Shown here: positions 1-7,183 of the stretch, piece after piece
Position numbering within the stretch: the first letter of the stretch is position 1
Layout of the letters: each line of letters starts with the position of its first letter
Assembly (NCBI GenBank): GCA_015075585.1
Contig: JABTUB010000002.1
Location: forward strand, 124,001 to 188,000
Reading direction: 5' to 3'
Source: Chloracidobacterium sp.
GTDB lineage: Bacteria; Acidobacteriota; Blastocatellia; Pyrinomonadales; Pyrinomonadaceae
DNA: 64,000 bases
Notes under the pieces: generated by a model
Database searches by the model: none
What the model was told of the DNA's origin: nothing
What the model saw: only the letters and a program-made list of their open reading frames with translations
Position numbers and translations under genes: made by a program

Positions 1-99
1 CAATAGACTATAACATAACGAAAAGTTGGCGATCAGCCGCCTTTTTGTATTAAAGAACCGCCATGCTAACATTGTCGTGTCTGCCGTCCGAAACACTCG

Positions 100-861
100 A
101 TGCCAAAGCATGAAAAAAAGGTTGTCGATATAACGACACGCACGAACGAAAGGCCCCGGATGCCCGAGATCGCACCCGACCAGACCCTCTGCGACCAATG
201 CTACGGCGTCGGAATGATCGTCATACCCGGCAAAGGTGCGAAACCGTGCAGCTGCCGTAAGCGGGACCTTTTTACTGACGGTATCGACAAGGCGAACGTC
301 CCAAAACGCTACGCTTCATGCCATATCAACAACTTCAAGCCTGAGACCGCTTCGCAACGCCATGCACTCAAGATGGCCGAGACCTTCGCACGCGAATTTC
401 CCGCCGTCGATCGCGGCCTCCTGTTCATGGGCAGCGTCGGCGTCGGAAAGACCCACTTGGCAGTCTCGATCATCAAACTCATCGCTGAACGCGGTTTCTC
501 CTGCCGCTTTTATGAATTCGGCACTCTGCTCAAGGAGATACAGAACTCATATAACCCGCGAACCGACAGTTCGGAAGACAGCATCCTCGGCAATGTTTTT
601 GATTGCGATGTGCTCCTGCTCGATGAACTCGGCGCCGCCAAGCCTACCCACTGGGTGATGGACACCCTCTATCACATCATCAACACTCGCTACAACGACA
701 AGAAGGCGACGATCTTTACAACAAATTTCCTCGACGAACGCACTGATCCGCGGATCGAGATACTCGAAGACCGGATCGGCGTGCCTGTTCGCTCCCGCCT
801 ATACGAAATGTGCGCAACGGTGCCGATGACAGGCAACGACCACCGCCGCAAACTCGCATAG
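100..861 (+). CDS. DnaC/DnaI-like AAA+ ATPase (putative replicative helicase loader)
   Basis: A 253-residue cytoplasmic P-loop ATPase of the DnaC/IstB type. Cysteines C31, C34, C50 and C52 form a likely zinc-binding knuckle. The Walker A motif GSVGVGKT is at about 111-118, Walker B VLLLDE at about 171-176, and a sensor-1-like TTN at about 208, followed by an Arg-rich segment near VRSRLYEM. No transposase is adjacent, so an IstB transposition helper is less likely than a DnaC/DnaI-type loader that delivers the replicative helicase. No Shine-Dalgarno sequence is visible before the ATG. The family assignment is firm; the loader role is inferred. Confidence 0.8.
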   Translation: MPKHEKKVVDITTRTNERPRMPEIAPDQTLCDQCYGVGMIVIPGKGAKPCSCRKRDLFTDGIDKANVPKRYASCHINNFKPETASQRHALKMAETFAREFPAVDRGLLFMGSVGVGKTHLAVSIIKLIAERGFSCRFYEFGTLLKEIQNSYNPRTDSSEDSILGNVFDCDVLLLDELGAAKPTHWVMDTLYHIINTRYNDKKATIFTTNFLDERTDPRIEILEDRIGVPVRSRLYEMCATVPMTGNDHRRKLA

Positions 862-935
862 TTTGCTGATACACGTTTCGGCGGCAATTCCTCAAAGGCG
901 TAAAAGGACAACGTAAACATCCGTGTAAAAACTTG

Positions 936-965
936 TTGTATTTTTCCGTTCAATATTGTTATACT
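936..965 (+). promoter_or_regulatory. Extended -10 promoter for the pseudokinase gene
   Basis: A TATACT box at 960-965 is preceded by TG at 957-958 (extended -10). A weak TTGTAT -35 lies at 936-941 with an 18-nt spacer. Transcription would start near 972 and give a leader of about 30 nt before the ATG at 1003. Prediction from sequence only. Confidence 0.45.
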
Positions 966-1002
966 TGACGAGGGTCCATCCCTTCCTACCAAATTAACGC
1001 CT

Positions 1003-2613
1003 ATGCTTCCCGCTAATACAACCCTACAAAAGAACCGCTTTCGCATAATCGCCCCGCTGATCGAGGTCGATCGAGGACAGCTTTACGACGCCTACGACAA
1101 CGACCTTGAACACAATATTCTCTTACACGAATCTGCCAGTCTTGAGCCGCAGTCGTTCAGCACCCGGCTTTCGGCGCTGAAAGCTCAGGAGACCGACGGA
1201 ATCGTCGGGATCGGAGGCGGTTTTGCCGAAAATAATTACGAATATCTGGCAGCGGACGCTTCGGGATCTCGTGCATCGGCAGATGATCTGATGAGCGACC
1301 CGAAAGGAGCCTTTGCCGACCTCCTTATCGCACTTTGCCGTTTGATAGAACGCGAGGGCGGCGTTGACAACATCGTGATAACGCCGCATCACCTTCGACG
1401 TTCCGGCAGCGGTACCATAAGCCTCGTCTTTTTCGGTGCCCCGAGCGGCCTGAAGAGCATCTCATCAGCCGGCCTGCAAAAGCCTTCGCCGTATCTTCCG
1501 CTCGAATCGGTCTGGTTAGGCATCGATATCGTAACGCAAAACGCTCTTTCGCGTACCTATGATGACGCAGCGATCGAGGTGCTCGAATCGCCGCGTGATG
1601 AACGGTCGCTCTTATATTCGCTCGCTGCGTCCATATATATGATCGTGACCGGTTCGCCGCCGCCCGACCCGCTCGTTCGGAGCCTCGAACTTATGGACGG
1701 CAATCCCGATCCGTTCGTTCCGCTTTGCGCGGCCGAACCTTCGTGGTCTGCCGACCTGTCGGATGTTATCTCAAGAATGGCTGCGATACGCCGCGAGGAC
1801 CGTTTCAGCTCGGTCGCCCAAGCGATCGAAGCCGTGCGAAACGCGTCGGCCGTTATTGCGGCTCCTGCTGCCGCAACCGTATCGAAAGTTCCCGAGTCCC
1901 CACCGAAAACACAGCCGGTAGATCGGGCGAACATTTCGTTCGCTGACCTTGCCGACGAAGATCTCGATCTGCTTGAGATCCCTGTCGCCGCGGTTAGCAA
2001 TTCTCCGTCTATGGAGGAAGTGCTCGCCGCCGATCCGCTGTTTGCGGCCGCAGGCGAGCAGACGTTCGTCGAAGAACCCATGGCCTCTGCTGATCCCGAG
2101 CCGTCGCAGCCTGAGCGATCGAGTGACGAGGCAGAAGCGGCACCGTTCGAAACCGTCGTTACGACGCCCGAGCCTGTCGCCGAGACTATCGTTCCCAAAG
2201 AGCCGGTCGATGCGGTCTGGGCCGACGGCGAAGAGAAGCCCTCGGGCAAAGGCAAGGCTTTGGCAGCGGCTGCCGCAGCGGCGGTGCTTATTCTTGCCGG
2301 CGGTGCTTGGGGCCTTTTGTCGTACTCATCGGCGGGCAGCGGCGTCACGACGGAGGTCGCCATGCCGTCCCAAGAACGGACCGACGTTCCGCCAACGTCC
2401 GGTACTGATCCGGTAACATCCGTTTCATATCAGACAGCAGACCCGACAACCGATAATTCAGCGGCCGCCGATACCCGCCCGCAGCGAAAGCCGGAGGTCC
2501 AGAAGAACCAACAACGGCCTGTTGTTGCCGAAACAAAACCTGAAAAGACGGACAAACCGAAGCCGGAAAAGACCAAAAAGCTGACGGTTGACGATCTTCT
2601 TCGTGATAATTAG
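1003..2613 (+). CDS. Degenerate Ser/Thr-kinase-like membrane protein (pseudokinase)
   Basis: A 536-residue protein. The first ~280 residues resemble the C-lobe of Hanks-type kinases: YSLAASIYMIVTGSPPP near 203 matches the usual Y-S-L-G-x-x-L-Y-x-L-L-T-G-x-x-P pattern, and a later LSDVISRMAA..REDRFSS matches the subdomain XI region around the conserved Arg. No HRD catalytic loop, DFG motif or VAIK lysine is visible, so catalysis is unlikely. An acidic Pro-rich linker follows, then one Ala/Leu-rich membrane helix at about 417-439, then a low-complexity Lys/Pro/Thr tail presumably outside. It lies 10 nt before the TPR/TonB gene, probably in the same operon. A role in signalling or envelope scaffolding is a guess. 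Confidence 0.6.
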   Translation: MLPANTTLQKNRFRIIAPLIEVDRGQLYDAYDNDLEHNILLHESASLEPQSFSTRLSALKAQETDGIVGIGGGFAENNYEYLAADASGSRASADDLMSDPKGAFADLLIALCRLIEREGGVDNIVITPHHLRRSGSGTISLVFFGAPSGLKSISSAGLQKPSPYLPLESVWLGIDIVTQNALSRTYDDAAIEVLESPRDERSLLYSLAASIYMIVTGSPPPDPLVRSLELMDGNPDPFVPLCAAEPSWSADLSDVISRMAAIRREDRFSSVAQAIEAVRNASAVIAAPAAATVSKVPESPPKTQPVDRANISFADLADEDLDLLEIPVAAVSNSPSMEEVLAADPLFAAAGEQTFVEEPMASADPEPSQPERSSDEAEAAPFETVVTTPEPVAETIVPKEPVDAVWADGEEKPSGKGKALAAAAAAAVLILAGGAWGLLSYSSAGSGVTTEVAMPSQERTDVPPTSGTDPVTSVSYQTADPTTDNSAAADTRPQRKPEVQKNQQRPVVAETKPEKTDKPKPEKTKKLTVDDLLRDN

Positions 2614-2623
2614 GAGAACCTAA

Positions 2624-3775
2624 ATGAGCCCCGATACTGTATTCACCCGCCGTTCGAAAACACCGATCCTGATCCCTATTCTGCTTGTAATTGCGGCAGG
2701 ATGCTTAACTCCGCTATTTGCACAGCAGCAGCTTAGCCTTGCCGATATACTGATCGCCCTCAGATCAAAAAAGGCCGATATCACCGAGAAGAATAAGATC
2801 CTCGCCGATGCGGTAAAAGACCGCGGGATCACCTTTGCATTAACGCCCGAGATCGAGCGCGAGCTTAGCACCACGGGAGCGAACGGACAGCTGATAGGTG
2901 CGATCAAACAACGCACCGAGCCTGCCGCCGAAAAGCCAAATGCAAATGCCGCTACTGTGACCGAGCCTGAAAAACCGGCCGTACCCATGGAAACATACAA
3001 GCAGAACGCCGCCGCGAATCTAGAGAAAGGCTTGGTTCATCAAGCCGTGAGCGATCTCAATCATGCCATTGACATTGATCCTGCAGATGCAGAGCTTCGC
3101 ATTATGCGGGCAACGGCGTTCGTACGTCTGAAAATTCTTGACCTCGCCCTCACCGACCTTGATAAAGCCGTGGAATTGTTTCCAAGTGCCGTGAATTTGG
3201 AAGCACGCGCCGCCGTATATGAAAAGCTAGGAAATACCAAAGCTGCGAATGCCGATCACGAAAAGGCATTCGCCATCGACCCGAAGAATGCATCCGCAGC
3301 CGCAGCGGTCGCCAAGATGAAGTCCGCTGAGGAAAAGGCTCCTGCTCCAAAGACCGAGGCCGTAAAAGCAGAGCCCGCGAAGACCGAGTCCGCAAAAACC
3401 GAGCCTGTAAAAGCTGAACCTGCAAAGGTTGAGCCCGCGAAGGTCGAGGCACCTAAGCAGGTTGCCGCAAAGCAGCCGGAAGCCGTTGTGGGGCCTGTGG
3501 ATATCGGCCCGCTGAACCTATTCGCCACGCGGCTCGTTCAGCCGAACTACTCGAGTACCGATAAATTGATGCGTATCGAAGGCCAAGTTAAGGTTGAGAT
3601 CACATTGGACGAGGAAGGCAAACCGACCTCGATAAAAGCGGTCAGCGGCCCGGGCACGCTTCGCAACTCGGCGGAAGAGGCAGTGCGGCGGTCAAGGTTC
3701 GAGCCGATCATCGTTGACGGCAAAGCCGTAAAAGCGACGGGCTACATTGTGTTCAACTTCAAGCTTCGTCAGTAG
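2624..3775 (+). CDS. TPR protein with TonB C-terminal domain
   Basis: A 383-residue exported protein. It has a hydrophobic N-terminal segment (about 13-33, ending near LFAQQ), a helical region, two to three tetratricopeptide repeats at about 126-230 (for example [19 protein letters not shown]), then a Lys-Glu-Pro-Ala repeat spacer. A TonB C-terminal domain at about 295-383 has the usual G-x-V-x-V-x-I-x-L-D-E-x-G pattern. The architecture suggests a periplasm-spanning protein in energy transfer or cell-envelope assembly rather than classical TonB. An AGGAG-like site precedes the start. The stop overlaps the convergent deoC stop by several bases. No partner is identifiable. Confidence 0.72.
   Translation: MSPDTVFTRRSKTPILIPILLVIAAGCLTPLFAQQQLSLADILIALRSKKADITEKNKILADAVKDRGITFALTPEIERELSTTGANGQLIGAIKQRTEPAAEKPNANAATVTEPEKPAVPMETYKQNAAANLEKGLVHQAVSDLNHAIDIDPADAELRIMRATAFVRLKILDLALTDLDKAVELFPSAVNLEARAAVYEKLGNTKAANADHEKAFAIDPKNASAAAAVAKMKSAEEKAPAPKTEAVKAEPAKTESAKTEPVKAEPAKVEPAKVEAPKQVAAKQPEAVVGPVDIGPLNLFATRLVQPNYSSTDKLMRIEGQVKVEITLDEEGKPTSIKAVSGPGTLRNSAEEAVRRSRFEPIIVDGKAVKATGYIVFNFKLRQ
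3350..3470 (+). repeat. Imperfect 15-nt tandem repeat coding for K-x-E-P-A units
   Basis: Within the TPR/TonB gene, about eight degenerate 15-nt units encode a Lys/Ala/Glu/Pro spacer ([15 protein letters not shown] and similar). It probably forms an extended linker across the periplasm. The units differ at third positions, so recent slippage expansion is not obvious. Confidence 0.6.
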
Positions 3776-4626
3776 GAACTCGTACCGGCAGTTACCTTTT
3801 GACCTGAAGCTTCCTGCGCGATCTTGACTCCAACCGAAGCCCCGATGCGTGTCGCTCCGGCTTCGAACATCGCCCGTGCGTCGCCGATGCCTTTTACGCC
3901 GCCCGATGCCTTTACGCCAAGTGATTCGCCAACGGTTCGACGCATCAAAGCGACGTCGTGAGCTGTTGCACCGCCCTTTGCAAAGCCGGTAGAGGTCTTT
4001 ACAAAATCCGCACCGGCATTCTTAGATGCGATACACGCGCGTACCTTTTCGTCATCGGTAAGCAGAGCTGTCTCAATTATCACCTTGCAAAGGACGTGAG
4101 CTTCGTGAGCCGCTTTGACGACCGCACGAATGTCGTCTTCGACGGCGCAGTCATCGCCGGACTTCAATTGTCCCACGTTGATCACCATATCAACCTCGCG
4201 GGCTCCGTCAAAGATCGCCCGCCTGGCCTCATACGCCTTAACGTCCGGCAGGGTCGCGCCAAGCGGAAAGCCGATCACTGTGCATACAGGCACGCCGCTT
4301 CCCTTTAGGAACTCCGCTGCCTGCTTGACCCATGCGGGATTAACGCAAACGGACGCAAAGCCGTATTGTGCGGCCTCTTCGCAAAGCTTTTTGATGTCTT
4401 TGTATGAAGCCTCGGGTTTGAGCAGCGTGTGATCGATCAGGCTTGCCCAATCGCGAGCGGTCGCGGTTTCGCCAAGAACGATGCCGATCCGCTGGGCACC
4501 CGCATCGACAATGCGTTCAACATCGGCACGGCAGAACGTCGGATACGATTCTTCGCCCGACATTTTTGCCATCACCATGTCGGTGATCTGGTCTATCAGC
4601 TGGTTGTAATCGGCATTTTTCTGCAT
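3769..4626 (-). CDS. deoC: Deoxyribose-phosphate aldolase with N-terminal extension
   Basis: Cleaves 2-deoxyribose-5-phosphate to glyceraldehyde-3-phosphate and acetaldehyde. The class I aldolase core begins at LIDHTLLKP (about residue 63) and keeps the Schiff-base Lys in FVKTSTGF. The ~60 residues before the core are extra compared with a typical short bacterial enzyme. Residues ~7-23 ([16 protein letters not shown]) form a predicted amphipathic helix with hydrophobics at i, i+3/4, i+7, like the encapsulation peptides of microcompartment cargo. The ATG at 4626 is preferred over the GTG one codon upstream. The neighbour is rpiB, upstream on the same strand. The enzyme call is firm; encapsulation is inferred. 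Confidence 0.93.
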   Translation of the reverse strand: MQKNADYNQLIDQITDMVMAKMSGEESYPTFCRADVERIVDAGAQRIGIVLGETATARDWASLIDHTLLKPEASYKDIKKLCEEAAQYGFASVCVNPAWVKQAAEFLKGSGVPVCTVIGFPLGATLPDVKAYEARRAIFDGAREVDMVINVGQLKSGDDCAVEDDIRAVVKAAHEAHVLCKVIIETALLTDDEKVRACIASKNAGADFVKTSTGFAKGGATAHDVALMRRTVGESLGVKASGGVKGIGDARAMFEAGATRIGASVGVKIAQEASGQKVTAGTSSY

Positions 4627-4676
4627 CACTTCACCGCATTTGTCATCCTACTTAAACCATCCGTAAGGTCATTTTA

Positions 4677-5465
4677 TCACGAACGGTACTGCCTATCGAT
4701 CGCATCGATCTTGCCTACGCGCTTCTTGTGCCTCTCCTCCGATATTTCGGTGGTAAGAAATGCCTCGACGATAGCCTTGACCTCCTCGAACGAATTCTGC
4801 CCGGAGCCGAGCGTCAAGATATTCGCTCCGTTGTGCTCTCGCGAATTCTTCGCAAGCGCGACGGAGTATACCTGCGCCGCACGCACGCCCGGAACTTTGT
4901 TCGCTGCCATTGCACTCCCGATGCCTGCACCGTCAATAATGATCCCGACGTCCGCCTGCTTGCCGCTGACCGCACGGGCCACCGCGTGTGCAAAGTCAGG
5001 ATAATCGACCGCATCCTCGGTCTCGGTGCCGAAATCACGCACATTCAAGCCAAGATCGCCAAGAAAGACCTTAAGCTGTTCCTTGAACTTAAAACCGCCG
5101 TGGTCGCACCCTATCGCCACCGAACGCACCTTTATACCTGAGCTTCGCGGGTGCTTGCGGATCAGCACGATATTCAGGTCGCGAACCAGATCGCTTGCCA
5201 GCGGCGTGAATTTCACATCCGCGGCGACACGCACGCGAGATCCTTCTTCAAGCCCTCGAAGGTCATTCTCCGTGATCAGAGTTTTTGACGATTCGTCGCG
5301 CTCCCATTCACGTTCGGCCCTATCCCGCAGCGAATTTACAACAATATGCTGCGGCGGGTGTGCTTCAGGCTCAACCGAGGTTCTCGCTTCACCCGGAACG
5401 GCAGCTAACACTTGACGCACAAGCTCACGGACGCGATCTCGTTTCTCACTATCAGTTTCGTTCAT
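4677..5465 (-). CDS. rpiB: RpiB/LacAB-family sugar-phosphate isomerase with long N-terminal extension
   Basis: 262 residues against about 150 for standard RpiB. The C-terminal half is RpiB-like: GCDHGGFKFKE near 120, NSREHNGAN with the conserved Arg/His/Asn, and AANKVPGVRAA. The usual catalytic Cys of the C-G-T-G-I-G loop is replaced by Asp (IIDGAGIG). The N-terminus has an amphipathic stretch (RVRELVRQVLAAV, about 11-23) like a microcompartment encapsulation peptide. A segment at about 62-102 (LITENDLRGLEEGSRVRVAA, then TPLASDLV) resembles the small domain of EutT and other microcompartment proteins. It is 50 nt upstream of deoC on the same strand. Ribose-5-phosphate/ribulose-5-phosphate isomerisation is likely but not certain given the substitution. 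Confidence 0.82.
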   Translation of the reverse strand: MNETDSEKRDRVRELVRQVLAAVPGEARTSVEPEAHPPQHIVVNSLRDRAEREWERDESSKTLITENDLRGLEEGSRVRVAADVKFTPLASDLVRDLNIVLIRKHPRSSGIKVRSVAIGCDHGGFKFKEQLKVFLGDLGLNVRDFGTETEDAVDYPDFAHAVARAVSGKQADVGIIIDGAGIGSAMAANKVPGVRAAQVYSVALAKNSREHNGANILTLGSGQNSFEEVKAIVEAFLTTEISEERHKKRVGKIDAIDRQYRS

Positions 5466-5499
5466 TTACAGGCCAAAAAGCTGTTCTTGCTCACCGGAC

Positions 5500-5528
5500 T
5501 TGAAACGCTTCTCTGTTTGAAATAGTAT
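5500..5528 (+). promoter_or_regulatory. Predicted promoter of hpt
   Basis: TTGAAA at 5500-5505 and TAGTAT at 5523-5528 are separated by 17 nt. The predicted start near 5535 leaves a leader of about 30 nt. It is embedded in a 9-bp inverted repeat annotated separately. Confidence 0.4.
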
Positions 5529-5553
5529 TTCCAAAATTCGATTCTTTCAAACA
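5514..5553. promoter_or_regulatory. Operator-like inverted repeat flanking the hpt -10 region
   Basis: TGTTTGAAA at 5514-5522 is the perfect complement of TTTCAAACA at 5545-5553. The two half-sites are centred 31 bp apart, about three helical turns, and bracket the -10 box and predicted start. This is compatible with a regulator binding both half-sites on one DNA face. No regulator is identified. Confidence 0.4.
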
Positions 5554-5565
5554 GCGAGGAACAAC

Positions 5566-6141
5566 ATGACCTCAGAATTCGCTCAGGCCGTGTCAACAGA
5601 GTTTAGCAACCCAAATTTCGAAATATTGTACAGTGCGGAACGGATCAACGAGCGTATTTGCGAACTCGGCGCACAACTCACCGCAGAATATGCAGGCAAA
5701 GAACTTGTTCTCGTCAGCGTTCTCAAGGGATCGTGCGTCTTTCTCGCCGATCTTATGCGTGTGATCGACCTGCCGCTGACGATCGACTTTATGTCCGTAT
5801 CATCATACAAGGACGGGACCGTCTCTACCGGCGACGTTGAGATCTTGAAGGATCTTTCAAATCCGATCCGCGGCAAACATGTGCTTGTGGTCGAAGATAT
5901 CGTCGATACCGGACTTACCTTAACGAGGCTGATCGAGATACTCGGTTCGCGCGGCGCGGCGTCTATCAAGATAGCGACTTTCCTTGATAAGCCTGAGCCT
6001 AGGATAAAGAAAGAACTTATTGTCGATTACACCGGCTTTGTCATTCCGAATAAATTCGTCGTCGGTTACGGCCTTGATGCCGCCGGCCGCTATCGGAACC
6101 TGCCGTTCGTCGGGATCGTTACCGACCCGTCCAAGGCGTAA
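5566..6141 (+). CDS. hpt: Hypoxanthine phosphoribosyltransferase
   Basis: A 191-residue purine-salvage enzyme that transfers ribose-5-phosphate from PRPP to hypoxanthine or guanine. It has the PRPP-binding loop VLVVEDIVDTGLTL, the upstream VSVLKGSCVFLADL, the flexible-loop Ser-Tyr (VSSYKDG) and the C-terminal base-binding VGYGLDAAGRYRNLPF. Length is normal. An AGCGAGGA-like site lies before the ATG. It is transcribed divergently from rpiB and followed by rplU, which has its own promoter. Confidence 0.95.
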   Translation: MTSEFAQAVSTEFSNPNFEILYSAERINERICELGAQLTAEYAGKELVLVSVLKGSCVFLADLMRVIDLPLTIDFMSVSSYKDGTVSTGDVEILKDLSNPIRGKHVLVVEDIVDTGLTLTRLIEILGSRGAASIKIATFLDKPEPRIKKELIVDYTGFVIPNKFVVGYGLDAAGRYRNLPFVGIVTDPSKA

Positions 6142-6169
6142 AATTCGGGGAAAACCTTTATTCCTTCTC

Positions 6170-6198
6170 TTGACCGCATACGGCTATATCCGTATAAT
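6170..6198 (+). promoter_or_regulatory. Strong sigma70-type promoter for rplU-rpmA
   Basis: TTGACC at 6170-6175, a 17-nt spacer and a perfect TATAAT at 6193-6198. Predicted start near 6205. The leader contains mutually exclusive short hairpins: GGCAC 6216-6220 with GTGCC 6228-6232, or TCGACA 6221-6226 with TGTCGA 6233-6238. Both lie just before the AGGAG at 6241-6245, so leader-based autoregulation is possible. Confidence 0.7.
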
Positions 6199-6256
6199 CT
6201 GATATTTTCGACCATGGCACTCGACATGTGCCTGTCGAACAGGAGCTAACAGAGAA

Positions 6257-6529
6257 ATGAGTTACGCGATCATAAGAACGGGCGGCAAGCAATTCGCGGT
6301 CGAAAGCGGACAGACGCTTCGCGTCCCGAAGATCGAAGCAGAAGCCGGAACGAAGGTCGATGTCGAAACGCTTTTTGCTGACGGCAAGGTCGGTGCATCT
6401 ACGCTGAAGGCAACGGTGGTATCACACGGTAAGGACGATAAGGTCATCGTGTTCAAAAAGAAACGCCGCAAGCAATACAAGCGTAAGCAGGGGCACAGGC
6501 AAGGATTTACGGAAATAACGATCGACTGA
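6257..6529 (+). CDS. rplU: 50S ribosomal protein L21
   Basis: A 90-residue component of the large ribosomal subunit. It starts with the family signature MSYAIIRTGGKQFAVE and ends with the basic RNA-binding segment KKKRRKQYKRKQGHRQ. It is first in the classical rplU-rpmA pair, 19 nt before rpmA. The AGGAG at 6241-6245 is 11 nt from the ATG, a slightly long spacing. Confidence 0.97.
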   Translation: MSYAIIRTGGKQFAVESGQTLRVPKIEAEAGTKVDVETLFADGKVGASTLKATVVSHGKDDKVIVFKKKRRKQYKRKQGHRQGFTEITID

Positions 6530-6548
6530 TCGTTGATAAACTAGAGTT

Positions 6549-6830
6549 ATGGCACATAAGAAAGGGGTAGGTTCATCACGCAACGGACGCGACTCAAATG
6601 CTCAACGGCTCGGATTGAAGAAATTCGGCGGCCAGCACGTCCTTGGCGGCAATATTCTCGCACGCCAACGCGGCACCAAGTGGAAGCCGGGCAACAACGT
6701 GGGGCGCGGCAAGGATGATACGCTGTTCGCTCTGATCGAAGGATTTGTTAAGTTCGAAGATAAGGGCCGTAAGGGCAAATTCATTAGCGTCTATGTCGAA
6801 GGCGCTCCGGAACTCGCACCGGCAGCGTAA
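6549..6830 (+). CDS. rpmA: 50S ribosomal protein L27
   Basis: A 93-residue large-subunit protein whose N-terminus reaches the peptidyl-transferase centre. It has the typical [16 protein letters not shown] start and the [18 protein letters not shown] core. There is no Firmicutes-type cleavable N-terminal extension. It is cotranscribed with rplU and followed by an intrinsic terminator. Confidence 0.97.
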   Translation: MAHKKGVGSSRNGRDSNAQRLGLKKFGGQHVLGGNILARQRGTKWKPGNNVGRGKDDTLFALIEGFVKFEDKGRKGKFISVYVEGAPELAPAA

Positions 6831-6852
6831 TTGCTGTATTTTTTCTTTTCGA

Positions 6853-6884
6853 GAGGCTGCCTGAAACGGCGGCCTCTTTGTATT
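6853..6884 (+). terminator. Intrinsic terminator after rpmA
   Basis: Stem GAGGCTGCC (6853-6861) pairs with GGCGGCCTC (6868-6876), one U-G wobble, loop of six, followed by TTTGTATTT. It ends the rplU-rpmA transcript. Confidence 0.75.
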
Positions 6885-7002
6885 TCCTGCTAAAAAGCGA
6901 TGGTCCTGAGAACGAATTTTATAAAATTCGGAACAAAACTTGATCGCTGAGATCTTTTTTTTCTTTTTTTTCACGGTCACCCTCTCGCATAAATTTTCCG
7001 CC

Positions 7003-7108
7003 TGTGGAAAACTTCGTCGGATGTAATTGACACTGTCTTTTAGCCTTAGCTGAGAACGCCGTTGCCGAGCCGCGATCCGTACACACCATTATCCACAGGT
7101 TTTCCACA
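7003..7108. promoter_or_regulatory. Cluster of DnaA-box-like sites
   Basis: TTATCCACA at 7089-7097 matches the consensus DnaA box exactly. TTTTCCACA lies at 7100-7108 and its reverse complement TGTGGAAAA at 7003-7011. A T-rich tract (6954-6971) is just upstream. The sites lie between rpmA and the candidate RNA promoter. They could be a DnaA-responsive regulatory region; only three boxes are seen and no dnaA or dnaN is nearby, so an origin call is not justified. Confidence 0.45.
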
Positions 7109-7111
7109 GAA

Positions 7112-7129
7112 AGCCCGTAAATACGGGCT
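7112..7129. promoter_or_regulatory. Operator-like palindrome upstream of the candidate RNA gene
   Basis: AGCCCGTA (7112-7119) and TACGGGCT (7122-7129) form a perfect 8-2-8 inverted repeat ending 20 bp before the -35 box at 7150. No T-tract follows, so it reads better as a protein-binding site than as a terminator. Confidence 0.45.
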
Positions 7130-7149
7130 AGAGTTAAAGTATTTTCTAC

Positions 7150-7177
7150 TTGACTTCCGTTTTTTCCGGGTTATTAT
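7150..7177 (+). promoter_or_regulatory. Strong promoter of the candidate large ncRNA
   Basis: TTGACT at 7150-7155, a 16-nt spacer and TATTAT at 7172-7177, near-consensus at both boxes. Predicted start near 7184. No credible coding frame follows on this strand before the terminator at 7741. Confidence 0.65.
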
Positions 7178-7183
7178 GTCCAT

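Noticed and set aside
1-99. Partial gene at the left edge
   Set aside because: No frame with gene-like composition ends here; treated as intergenic.
1557-2363. 268-residue open frame on the minus strand opposite the pseudokinase gene
   Set aside because: Ser/Ala/Thr-rich low-complexity translation that mirrors the codon pattern of the real gene; no start signal or domain.
3350-3470. CRISPR-like or other tandem-repeat array
   Set aside because: Degenerate 15-nt units in frame with a coding sequence, without spacers; explained as a Lys-Glu-Pro-Ala linker.
6940-7130. Chromosomal origin (oriC)
   Set aside because: Only three DnaA-like boxes and no dnaA, dnaN or gidA nearby; kept as a regulatory cluster only.
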